Assembly (NCBI GenBank): GCA_030019325.1
Contig: JASEFB010000008.1
Coordinates: 1 to 29,945, forward strand
DNA length: 29,945 nucleotides
Source of the DNA: an archaeon
GTDB lineage: Archaea; Halobacteriota; Syntropharchaeia; Alkanophagales; Methanospirareceae
Direction: 5' to 3'
A program made the position numbers and the translations under genes. The stretch's first letter is position 1. Each line of letters begins with the position of its first letter. The notes under the pieces are model-generated. The model saw only the letters and a list, made by a program, of their open reading frames with translations, had not been told where the DNA came from and searched no databases. Shown piece after piece: positions 15,523 through 23,533 of this stretch.

Positions 15523-17697
15523 TCACTCCACGGTCTGCTCAACTTCTCCACTCTCACCTTCGCCTGCTTCTGCTGGTACGGCTGCTTCAGCACCCCCGAT
15601 CTCAACAAACTCAACAGGGATCATTCTCTGCAACAATGCCTCTATCTGTGCATATACTTGCCTGTCGCGGAAATGCTTCATTGTCGCCGCTCCTGAAGGA
15701 CATATACAATTACAACCACCGCACCCCTTACAAACAGCTTCGTTAACTGTCATTACTCTCCTCACTTCGTCAAGCGTGAGTGCACCAAAAGGACATATCT
15801 CCGCACAACTTCCGCATCCTATGCAAATCTCCTCGTTTATCTCTGAAACTGTGGGCTCCAATTTTGCCTTTTCCCTTACTAAAAAGACGAGAGAACCAGA
15901 AGCCGCTGCTTTTCCTTGATATATACTTTCAGGTATATCTTTTGGACTTGCACAGCATCCAGCAATGAATATGCCATCTGTTGCGGTATCAACCGGTCTT
16001 AATTTCAGATGCGCTTCTGATAAGAACTGGTCTGGGGATTGGGGAAGCTTCAACATCCTTACTATGTCCCACACACCCTCATTGGGTTTTAATCCAACAC
16101 CGAGGACAACAAGGTCTGCTTCTATCTCATACGGCTCGCCAAGCAACGTATCTTCTGCTCTTACCACCACCCTATCACTACCAGGTTTTTGGTATATCTC
16201 ACTCGGCAGTCCCCTCCGATAGCTGACACCCTCTGCTTTTATGCTTCCATAAAATTCCTCAAACCCTTTTCCAAAGGCCCGTACATCCTGGTAGCAGATC
16301 GTTACCTTTGCGTCCGGCAGTTTCTCCTTTACCATATGCGCTTGCTTTGCCAGATACATGCAGCATACACGAGAGCAGTATTCGTACCCCGCCTGCTTGT
16401 TCCTCGACCCAACACAGGAGATGAAAACCACATCCTTGGGCTCTTTTCCGTTTATTTCTATTTGACTACCTGTGGGGCCACTCGCTGATGATAACCGCTC
16501 AAACTCTAATCCGGTAATTACATTGGGATAAACGCCATACTTGTATTCAGGCGACACGCTTGGGTCAATGATATCATACCCGGTTGCAACAACAATTGTT
16601 CCTACGCCTATCTCTTCTTTCTCTTCCGTCATCCCAAAATCTATTGCATTCGGCTCGCATGCACCCATACACGGTGGAACCTCTTTCCCTTCTTTTATGG
16701 TTTCAAGCGTTGCATTACCACATTTTCCCTCTTTTATCAACGAACAATGTTCTGCGTCAACAGTATAAACAGGTGGAACTGCAAACGGGAAAGGTATGTA
16801 GATTGCGGTTCTCTTACTCAGTCCTTCATCAAACTCGTTGGGAATGTCTTTCACCGGGCATGCTTCTACACATAACCCACATCCATTGCATTTAGCTTCA
16901 TCCACATATCTCGGCTTCCTCTTCACCGTTGCTTTAAAATTCCCGATATACCCTTCTATATCTTCTACCTCAGAATACGTCATCAGATTTATGTTCGGAT
17001 GTGCTCCAACATCGATCATTCTCGGCGTCAAAAGAGAGGCTGCGGTATCAAGTGTTGGAAAAGTCCTATTCAGTTGAGCCATGTGCCCTCCGATAGAAGG
17101 ATTCTTCTCCACCAGATTCACTTTGTATCCAGCATTTGCTATATCCAATGCAGCATACATCCCGGTTACGCCCCCTCCTATCACCAAAACTTCCGGAGTG
17201 ACAGGGACCTCCTTCTCCTCTATTGACTCCAATAACGAACTTCTTGCAACCGCACTTCTTATCAAGTCCTTCGCCTTCTCCATCGCTTCTCTCGGATAGT
17301 CCACGTGGGGCCAACTACAATGTTCTCTTATATTCGCCATCTCGAAGTAGAAAGGATTAAGCCCTTCACCTGAACAAGTTTTTCTGAACGTTGGCTCGTG
17401 CATCCTCGGCGAACAAGCAGCTACTATCACTCTGTTAACTCTGCCTTCCTTAAGGTCCTCTTTTATTAGCGATTGCCCCGGGTCCGAACACACAAATATA
17501 TAGTGTCGGACAAGAGCAACGTTTGGCAATGTCGCTACATAATTCATAACATCCACGACATCCAATACCATCTTTATGTTAATCCCGCAATGGCATATGT
17601 AAATGCCAATCCTTGGTGCGTCCTTCGGTGCTTTTGCAGCTACACCCTCAACATATCCCGTCATCGGGACTTTTGTATAATCATATTCTTCTTCCAT
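15523..17697 (-). CDS. hdrA: HdrA-type FAD/iron-sulfur protein, long paralogue
   Basis: Flavoprotein subunit of heterodisulfide-reductase-type electron-bifurcating or confurcating complexes, cytoplasmic. 724 residues. The N-terminal HdrA domain carries Cys35, Cys37, Cys70, Cys95 (CHCG, VCSDPG, AACSPR). The FAD motif GGGVTGM starts at 174. The inserted ferredoxin domain has CNGCGLCVEAC (270-280), then a second cluster with stretched spacing (Cys318, 326, 343, 347). CSRVCCMY follows near 440. The C-terminal ferredoxin has two CxxCxxC sets (624-634 and 655-665) and an acidic tail. Where HdrA proteins commonly have DCSAC before ILTPRM, this one reads DTAAS, so that Cys pair is lost. It follows the shorter HdrA paralogue by 19 bases. 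No hdrB, hdrC, mvhD or frhB is nearby. Confidence 0.93.
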   Translation of the reverse strand: MEEEYDYTKVPMTGYVEGVAAKAPKDAPRIGIYICHCGINIKMVLDVVDVMNYVATLPNVALVRHYIFVCSDPGQSLIKEDLKEGRVNRVIVAACSPRMHEPTFRKTCSGEGLNPFYFEMANIREHCSWPHVDYPREAMEKAKDLIRSAVARSSLLESIEEKEVPVTPEVLVIGGGVTGMYAALDIANAGYKVNLVEKNPSIGGHMAQLNRTFPTLDTAASLLTPRMIDVGAHPNINLMTYSEVEDIEGYIGNFKATVKRKPRYVDEAKCNGCGLCVEACPVKDIPNEFDEGLSKRTAIYIPFPFAVPPVYTVDAEHCSLIKEGKCGNATLETIKEGKEVPPCMGACEPNAIDFGMTEEKEEIGVGTIVVATGYDIIDPSVSPEYKYGVYPNVITGLEFERLSSASGPTGSQIEINGKEPKDVVFISCVGSRNKQAGYEYCSRVCCMYLAKQAHMVKEKLPDAKVTICYQDVRAFGKGFEEFYGSIKAEGVSYRRGLPSEIYQKPGSDRVVVRAEDTLLGEPYEIEADLVVLGVGLKPNEGVWDIVRMLKLPQSPDQFLSEAHLKLRPVDTATDGIFIAGCCASPKDIPESIYQGKAAASGSLVFLVREKAKLEPTVSEINEEICIGCGSCAEICPFGALTLDEVRRVMTVNEAVCKGCGGCNCICPSGAATMKHFRDRQVYAQIEALLQRMIPVEFVEIGGAEAAVPAEAGEGESGEVEQTVE

Positions 17698-17716
17698 CTT
17701 TTCATTACCCCCTTAT

Positions 17717-19345
17717 TTATGCCCCTATCTTATCAGCCATTTCTCTTAACGACTTATACCCGACGCACAGTTCTTCATCCAGCTCTGTAACTGAAGGCCT
17801 TATTTTCGCTTTTCCTTTGGCTAACAGGGCAAGAGAAGCCGCAGCAGCCGCCTTTCCCTGCGCCACACTGTCAGGAATATCCTTTGGACCTTGAGCACAT
17901 CCAGTAACAAAAACTCCTTCTACATCGGTATCAACCGGTCTGAGCTTTGGATGCGCCTCTTTTGCAAATTTGTCCTCTGTTTGAGAGATCCCAAGCATTT
18001 CCAATACCTTTTCACTGCCTTCGCTTGGTTTCAATCCCACTCCAAGAACTACGAGGTCTGCTTCGAGCTCATAAGGCTCGCCAAGCATTGTATCTTCCCC
18101 TCTCACTACTACCCTATCACTGCCAGGTTTTTGGTATATCTCGGCTGCAAGACCTCTTTTATAATTAATACCTTCTCCTTTCACCCGGTCATAAAATTCC
18201 TCAAATCCTTTCCCAAATGCCCTCACATCTTGATATAACACTGTTATCTTGCAGCCGTGGACTTTCTCCTCAAGCAAATGTGCATGTTTCGCTAAATACA
18301 TACAGCATACACGAGAACAGTATTCATACCCCGTTTGCTTGTTCCTTGAGCCCACACATGATATGAAAATTGCATCCTTCGGCTCCTTACCACCCACCAT
18401 TATCTTACCAAAGGTGGGACCACTGGCAGAAGAGTAGCGTTCAAATTCTAATCCGTGAATTACATTTGGATATACCCCGTATTTATATTCAGGTGACAAC
18501 GAGGGGTCAATAATATCCCATCCGGTCGCAACTATAATTGTTCCCACATTCAGTTCAACTATCTCCTCTTTCATGTCAAAATCTATACAGTTTGGTTTAC
18601 ATGTCAGAACACAGGGAGGAGCTTCATCTTTGGATACTTCTTCACCCCTCGCTATCTTCTTTATTGCTTCTCTTGTGCTTTCAAGGGTTGCTTTTCCACA
18701 TTTTCCCTTCTTTACCATCTGGCAATACTCAGGGTCAACACAATAAACCGCTGGTATTGCTTGCGGGAACGGTCTATATATCGAACTCTTTTTTCCTAGA
18801 TTTACATCAAATTCGTTTGGCCATTTGTGTGCAAACCTGCATGCTTCTTCACATAACGCACATCCGGTGCACAGAGTTCCATATTCCCAATCCTTTTCAT
18901 ATACGTATCTTGGCTTTCTCTTTACCTTCACTTTGAAATTTCCAACCGAGCCTTCCACACCTATTACCTCTGAATAACTCATCAGGTTTATGTTCGGATG
19001 AGCGCCCACATCCACCATTCTCGGCGTTAGAATGCAAGCAGAGCAATCGAGCGTTGGGAATGTCTTATCAAGTTGTGCCATGTGCCCGCCGATAGTAGGT
19101 GTGCGCTCCACCAAATGTACCTTGAACCCTGCATCCGCGATATCCAATGCGGCATACATCCCTGCTATCCCCCCGCCTATCACCAACGCTTCTGGAATAA
19201 TATCTACTTCTTTCTCCTCAACTTTCCCTAAACAAGAATCTTCAACCTTGCTCTTTATTGAGCTCATCATATTCCTCGTTGCTTCTTCTTCCTTACTGAT
19301 TTTCGTTTCCTTCTTCTCCTCTATCATCTCAGATTCAGTCGACAT
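17717..19345 (-). CDS. HdrA-like FAD/iron-sulfur protein, short paralogue
   Basis: A 542-residue HdrA relative, first gene of the pair. It lacks the N-terminal CHCG-containing domain and starts with a charged helix before the FAD motif GGGIAGMYAA (~57). It keeps the Cys pair DCSACILTPRM (Cys101, Cys104) that the long paralogue has lost. The inserted ferredoxin domain has CTGCALCEEAC (159-169) and a widely spaced second set (Cys208, 216, 245, 249, 253). It ends LCVGYKSLREMADKIGA, stopping just where the C-terminal ferredoxin of the long paralogue begins. No ferredoxin remnant follows in the DNA, so the shortening is not a recent frameshift. It most likely pairs with the long paralogue. QmoA/QmoB of sulfate reducers are a known precedent for unequal HdrA-type pairs. 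Confidence 0.88.
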   Translation of the reverse strand: MSTESEMIEEKKETKISKEEEATRNMMSSIKSKVEDSCLGKVEEKEVDIIPEALVIGGGIAGMYAALDIADAGFKVHLVERTPTIGGHMAQLDKTFPTLDCSACILTPRMVDVGAHPNINLMSYSEVIGVEGSVGNFKVKVKRKPRYVYEKDWEYGTLCTGCALCEEACRFAHKWPNEFDVNLGKKSSIYRPFPQAIPAVYCVDPEYCQMVKKGKCGKATLESTREAIKKIARGEEVSKDEAPPCVLTCKPNCIDFDMKEEIVELNVGTIIVATGWDIIDPSLSPEYKYGVYPNVIHGLEFERYSSASGPTFGKIMVGGKEPKDAIFISCVGSRNKQTGYEYCSRVCCMYLAKHAHLLEEKVHGCKITVLYQDVRAFGKGFEEFYDRVKGEGINYKRGLAAEIYQKPGSDRVVVRGEDTMLGEPYELEADLVVLGVGLKPSEGSEKVLEMLGISQTEDKFAKEAHPKLRPVDTDVEGVFVTGCAQGPKDIPDSVAQGKAAAAASLALLAKGKAKIRPSVTELDEELCVGYKSLREMADKIGA

Positions 19346-19380
19346 ACCTTATCACCCATGTGTTTCTTCTTTATTACACA

Positions 19381-19394
19381 AAGATATATTTTTT
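19381..19394 (-). promoter_or_regulatory. TATA-like box for the hdrA pair
   Basis: AAAAAATATATCTT on the minus strand, centred ~42 bases before the short hdrA ATG. That implies a leader of roughly 15-20 bases containing GGGTGAT as a possible ribosome-binding site. It lies between the aspS stop codon and hdrA, so the pair could be transcribed independently. Confidence 0.4.
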
Positions 19395-19409
19395 GTTTTT
19401 TTTTTCGCA

Positions 19410-20711
19410 TTATGGTGTTAACCTTCTCCTATCCCGCGGAAAGAGTACTACCTCCCTTACGTTTTCTATTCCCAACATGCTCATCAGCAGTCGTTCAACG
19501 CCGAGCCCCCATCCTGCATGTGGTGGCATGCCATACCGAAACGCATTGAGATAAAACTCAAAACTATCTATGCCCAACCCTTTTGATTCTATGCTCTGCT
19601 TCAGCAATTCGTATGAATGAATTCGCTGCGAGCCAGAAGCAAGTTCTAATCGGGGATGCATCAAGTCAAACGCATTGCACGTATCCTTACCTTCAATAGG
19701 TTGGGCGTAAAAAGGTTTTATCGCACGTGGCCAATCAGTGATGAAATAATGCTCGCCTATTCTCTCACCCAGGATATGTTCAGCAGAAGTGCTGAGGTCA
19801 TCACCCCACTCTATCTGCTCACCTGCCTCTAAAAGTAGTTCTAGTGCTTTTTCATAGGTTATACGCATGAATGGCATTTTTGGGACTTCCAATTGTAAAT
19901 TCAAGCTATTTAAGTCTGGATATAGTGCAAGTTTTGAATAGACAAAGGCAATAAGCTCCTCTAATATCTTCATCACCTCCTCAGCAGATACAAATGCAAC
20001 TTCTACATCCACCGATGTAGCTTCGTTAAGATGTTTCGTGGTGTCATGCTCTTCAGCCCGGAATATTGGCGCAATTTCATACACGCGGTCAAACCCCGAG
20101 GCCATGAGCATTTGTTTGTAAAGTTGGGGGCTCTGATTTAAGAACGCCTCCCGTTCAAAATACGAGATAGGAAAGAGAGCAGTGCCACCTTCCGTGGCAG
20201 CACTCACTATTTTTGGCGTGTTTATCTCGACAAAGCCTCGGTCGACGAGGAACTCCCTAATCACGTTAAGAACACGACTACGAATAATAAATATGTGCTT
20301 TGTTCGCTCGGTTCTCAGGTCCATGAAGCGCGCATCTAACCTCGTATCCAGCTCTGCACCAACCTTTCCCGTGGTATCCAGTGGTAAAACGTGCGAGGCC
20401 GCACTGAGGACTTCCATTCGTTCGGGTAGTATCTCATATCCACCGGGCGCTTTTTCCTCCCCCTTTACCACCCCTCCTATCGCTACCACTGATTCGCGAG
20501 GCACTTTTCTCGCTTGCTCAAACAGCTCCCGGTCAACTTCACCCTTGTGCAGTGTGACCTGAGCAAAGCCTTCACGGTCCCGCACGATGAGAAAAAAGAC
20601 ACCGCCTAAATCCCGCTTCTCATGTACCCAGCCCGCTATACTCACCTCTTCTCCGTCATTTTCCGCGGTTATTTCCTTTGAATATTTTCTGTTCTCGATT
20701 GGCAACTTCAT
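19410..20711 (-). CDS. aspS: Aspartyl-tRNA synthetase, archaeal type (probably non-discriminating)
   Basis: Class IIb synthetase charging tRNA-Asp. The N-terminal OB fold (VSIAGWVHEKRDLGG) precedes a class II core: TRLDARFMDLR, the motif 2 region YEIAPIFRAEEH, QSPQLYKQMLM, and motif 3 in GWGLGVERLLMSMLG, ending FPRDRRRLTP. The frame is open to 20816, but homology begins at MKLPIENRKYSKEIT, so I start at the ATG at 20711 (433 residues). In the anticodon-binding fold, the position that is Trp in the discriminating Thermococcus enzyme is His here (WVHE). That is typical of archaeal enzymes that also charge tRNA-Asn with Asp, so a GatCAB amidotransferase is expected elsewhere. It follows herA by 82 bases. 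Confidence 0.95.
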   Translation of the reverse strand: MKLPIENRKYSKEITAENDGEEVSIAGWVHEKRDLGGVFFLIVRDREGFAQVTLHKGEVDRELFEQARKVPRESVVAIGGVVKGEEKAPGGYEILPERMEVLSAASHVLPLDTTGKVGAELDTRLDARFMDLRTERTKHIFIIRSRVLNVIREFLVDRGFVEINTPKIVSAATEGGTALFPISYFEREAFLNQSPQLYKQMLMASGFDRVYEIAPIFRAEEHDTTKHLNEATSVDVEVAFVSAEEVMKILEELIAFVYSKLALYPDLNSLNLQLEVPKMPFMRITYEKALELLLEAGEQIEWGDDLSTSAEHILGERIGEHYFITDWPRAIKPFYAQPIEGKDTCNAFDLMHPRLELASGSQRIHSYELLKQSIESKGLGIDSFEFYLNAFRYGMPPHAGWGLGVERLLMSMLGIENVREVVLFPRDRRRLTP

Positions 20712-20793
20712 ATTCACTACTTTATCATTATTCTTAATATTAAAGCACTCTAAACAATCGCTCTTCGGGACAAGCCCTTCATTTGCTGCTTCT

Positions 20794-22278
20794 TCATTCA
20801 AAGAGCAACCGTGCAAGCATACTTTTCCTTACCTCTCTTACCTCCTCCCTGTCCGTTTCCACCTCAGCCTCTTTGCTCTCTTCTTCACCCTCCATTCCTG
20901 CAGCTCTACCACCATGCTCACTTCTCCGCACTCTCACATCAACCAGTATCGGCATTTCTATGCTCGGACTCGAGAGTAATGCGACGCCCTGGGGTATTCT
21001 TTTGATCTCCTCTTCCGCTTCACTGCTCATGAACTCCAGACCCCTGCTTAAGGCCTTAATATCATTGGGATTCGTCACCTTCAGGATAATCTGCGTATTA
21101 CACTGCGATATAACGTTTTTATCCACCCGTGCAGGTCTTTGCGAGATGACCAGCAGCCCGAGCCCAAATTTCCTGCCCTCCGAAGCGATGGTTCTCAATA
21201 TATTGGAACTGACTGCCTGCCCGAACCCCCTTTCAGGACAGAAGTTGTGCGCCTCTTCAATAACCAGCATAAAAGGCGGGATCTTCCCCATCTTCCTCCC
21301 TTCAAATACCTCTTTGCAGAGATGGTAAACAATGAATTCCTGCAATTTCGGCTCAGCTCCTTTCATGTCGATTATAGACGCCCTTCCCGCTTTTACGAGC
21401 TCTTCTATGCGTGTCGGGCTATCGGATAATATACCAGTCTCCCGGATCCTTTCCAGGTAGTGAATAATTCTCCATTTAGCTCTGCTTTTGCTCCCTGCCA
21501 CTTCCTTAATGATGTCCTCGATTGTATAAAACTCTTTTTTCGCTTTTATTTCGTTTATACACTGGTATAAAACACCCAATTGAGGATCAGACAGGGGAAA
21601 GAAATCATATAACTCATTCACACTCAAATTTATCCCGTCTATGCGAAATAACTTATTGGCATCGGGATTTATGGACAAATTGGAGGGTGTATACACAACG
21701 ACTTGAGAGGCATAGCCTTTGGCGGAGATGCCGAACTTTTCCATCTGTTTCCGCTCTTCTTCATTCCTGTTCTCGTATTTCAGTGAGATATACTCGCCGT
21801 GCGGGTCAATTATAAGCAGGGGAACGTTCTTTTCGAGCAATTCCTCTATGAGCACGCCTGCAGTGTACGATTTCCCACTACCCGTCTTTGCTAATATGCT
21901 GCAGTGCTTCTGAATGAGTTCCTCTTTCCTCAGATACACCGGAATAGTGCGCCCGTCAATCAGCCCTAAGTAGATCCCCCCTGATTTGAGCCCCAGTGTG
22001 TCCATGATGAACGCCTGATCTGCCTTGAATACTTTCTCATCTCGAGCGAAGGTGTTCTTCGGCTGCATTAAAAACCCTCTTTCGTCCTTATACCCTATGA
22101 TCTCTGCGGTAGCTATTTTTTTCTTCGCATCAACGATAGAGACAACTCTTCCCAGTATCCAGCCATCTAATTCGTTCCATACCTTTACATACTCGTTTCT
22201 TCGTACCTCGCCCGCAACGACAAAATCAAATTTGTGCAGCCCAACTTCGCCCCAAATGGTGCCTACCAATTTATACAT
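20794..22278 (-). CDS. herA: HerA-type bipolar DNA translocase/helicase ATPase
   Basis: Hexameric FtsK/HerA-superfamily ATPase, which in archaea works with the NurA nuclease in DNA-end resection for recombination repair. The 494 residues comprise an N-terminal HAS-barrel (~1-120), a Walker A motif AKTGSGKSYTAG (~130-140) followed by LLIIDPHGEYISLK, a Walker B motif MLVIEEAHNFCPERG, a sensor-like LLVISQRPARVDK and NTQIILKVTNPND. The C-terminus is acidic and charged. nurA, mre11 and rad50, which often neighbour herA, are absent; here it sits between S8e and AspRS. A related HerA-like ATPase of another function is possible. Confidence 0.88.
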   Translation of the reverse strand: MYKLVGTIWGEVGLHKFDFVVAGEVRRNEYVKVWNELDGWILGRVVSIVDAKKKIATAEIIGYKDERGFLMQPKNTFARDEKVFKADQAFIMDTLGLKSGGIYLGLIDGRTIPVYLRKEELIQKHCSILAKTGSGKSYTAGVLIEELLEKNVPLLIIDPHGEYISLKYENRNEEERKQMEKFGISAKGYASQVVVYTPSNLSINPDANKLFRIDGINLSVNELYDFFPLSDPQLGVLYQCINEIKAKKEFYTIEDIIKEVAGSKSRAKWRIIHYLERIRETGILSDSPTRIEELVKAGRASIIDMKGAEPKLQEFIVYHLCKEVFEGRKMGKIPPFMLVIEEAHNFCPERGFGQAVSSNILRTIASEGRKFGLGLLVISQRPARVDKNVISQCNTQIILKVTNPNDIKALSRGLEFMSSEAEEEIKRIPQGVALLSSPSIEMPILVDVRVRRSEHGGRAAGMEGEEESKEAEVETDREEVREVRKSMLARLLFE

Positions 22279-22287
22279 TTTAAAAAA

Positions 22288-22662
22288 TCATATTAACTTC
22301 GCATTCACAATTCCATCCTGACCCGGTCTGCTTGTTACTACCGCATCGCCAATTTCAGTCTCGATCATCGCTCCTTTTGTGGTGATATTCCGGCGTGCGA
22401 AGAAGGGATTTGCAGGATTATTCTTCACGGTTATTATTTTAGCCAATTTGGTGGTTCCACTCCTCGGATCTGCAACATTCGCAAATTCGCATCTGAGCAA
22501 TCGCATTTTCACGTTGCCACCCCTCGTTCTGATTTTTCTTCTTCGTGTCTCTCCGATAGTCGTGTCTGCTGCGGGTCTTCCCGCCTCATGCCCCCGCTTC
22601 TTCCGAAGAGGATGATATCTTCCTCCTGTGTATTTTCGCCTTGGTTTACCTTGCCCTCTCAT
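22288..22662 (-). CDS. rps8e: 30S ribosomal protein S8e
   Basis: Archaeal/eukaryotic small-subunit protein; 124 residues is the archaeal length. The signature GQGKPRRKYTGGRYHPLRKKRGHEAGRPAADT at the N-terminus and RTRGGNVKMRLLRCEFANV in the middle are unmistakable. It starts three bases after the stop of the small zinc protein and ends nine bases before herA, inside the sua5-zinc protein-S8e-herA cluster. Confidence 0.96.
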   Translation of the reverse strand: MRGQGKPRRKYTGGRYHPLRKKRGHEAGRPAADTTIGETRRRKIRTRGGNVKMRLLRCEFANVADPRSGTTKLAKIITVKNNPANPFFARRNITTKGAMIETEIGDAVVTSRPGQDGIVNAKLI

Positions 22663-22665
22663 TTT

Positions 22666-22827
22666 TTACGGCCCTACAAAACCACATTCCGCACACTTGT
22701 ATAAATTACTTTGCTTTCTGCACTTCGCACATCTACCTATCTCGATTTTTCCACAGTTCGGGCACGGGAAAACCGTGAAGCCCTTTCCCAACAGCTTTAC
22801 TCCGCAGGACGTGCAATACTCTATCAT
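22666..22827 (-). CDS. Small four-CxxC zinc protein (HVO_2753-like)
   Basis: A 53-residue protein with four CxxC knuckles: Cys5/Cys8, Cys22/Cys25, Cys33/Cys36 and Cys45/Cys48, enough to bind two zinc ions. The start MIEYCTSCGVKLLGKGF and the end YKCAECGFVGP match a conserved archaeal micro-zinc-finger family of which Haloferax HVO_2753 is a member. The molecular role is unclear. Its first ~95 bases overlap, in another frame, the 3' end of sua5, and its stop precedes the S8e ATG by three bases. A GGAGCGGG stretch lies just upstream of the ATG. Confidence 0.88.
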   Translation of the reverse strand: MIEYCTSCGVKLLGKGFTVFPCPNCGKIEIGRCAKCRKQSNLYKCAECGFVGP

Positions 22828-23413
22828 AACCCGCTCCTCTTCTTTTTATCTCTATGTTTATATTCCTCTTTTCTTCATTCGCTGTCGTCCTCGTCATATC
22901 GACTACGGTGGACGGCATACCATATTTACACCTACCACCATTTATAATAATATCAGCTTTTATTTCTACTTCTTCTGCGCTGGTTGGTGGAGTTCTACCT
23001 GACACATTCGCACTTGTTGAGGTTATAGGTCCCGTTTCGTTTATTATACGGGTTGCGATTTCATTATCCGGGAATCTCACGCCAACGACATTTGATGCAG
23101 CAGTTAAGACAGCGGGCACTGTAGCTTTCTTCCTCAACAATACCGTGACGGGCCCGGGTAGCAGTTCGGTAAGGATCTCTAATGAGTCGGAATCTATATA
23201 CGCAACACTGTGCACCATCTCAAAGGAGGAAACAGCGAGTGAGATAGGATGTGATAACTCTCTTCGTTTTATTCTATATACTTTCCGCACCGCTTCTTCC
23301 GAGAGCGCATCAGCTCCTAATCCGTATACCGTTTCGGTGGGATAAACGACCGTGCCTCCGCTTCTTATTATGTCGACCGTGGACTTTATCAGATCTTCTC
23401 TCTCTCCCTGCAT
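22733..23413 (-). CDS. sua5: L-threonylcarbamoyladenylate synthase (Sua5/YrdC)
   Basis: Makes threonylcarbamoyl-AMP from threonine, bicarbonate and ATP, the first step of t6A37 modification of ANN-decoding tRNAs. The 226 residues show TVVYPTETVYGLGADALSEEAV, VYRIKRRELSHPISLAVSS, VTVLLRKK, VGVRFPDNEIA, and the STSANVSGRTPPTS motif, with STVVDMT near the end of the domain. It is the YrdC domain alone, without the C-terminal Sua5 domain of longer forms. The final ~27 residues after EIKRRGAG are read through the start of the zinc-protein gene and do not look like Sua5, so an ancestral stop was probably lost. It heads the cluster. Confidence 0.92.
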   Translation of the reverse strand: MQGEREDLIKSTVDIIRSGGTVVYPTETVYGLGADALSEEAVRKVYRIKRRELSHPISLAVSSFEMVHSVAYIDSDSLEILTELLPGPVTVLLRKKATVPAVLTAASNVVGVRFPDNEIATRIINETGPITSTSANVSGRTPPTSAEEVEIKADIIINGGRCKYGMPSTVVDMTRTTANEEKRNINIEIKRRGAGYDRVLHVLRSKAVGKGLHGFPVPELWKNRDR

Positions 23414-23533
23414 TTCCTTTTTAATGAGCTTTACACCGATAATCTTTATCCACGAGGAACTAATCGCTATTTGTGAGAATAGAATACAATTGAATTATGA
23501 GGGTGAGCAAATAAAAAGGAGGAAAACTGAAAA

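Noticed and set aside
20712..20816. Longer N-terminus for AspRS overlapping herA
   Set aside because: The extra 35 residues precede the universal N-terminus of archaeal AspRS and would overlap the herA coding region.
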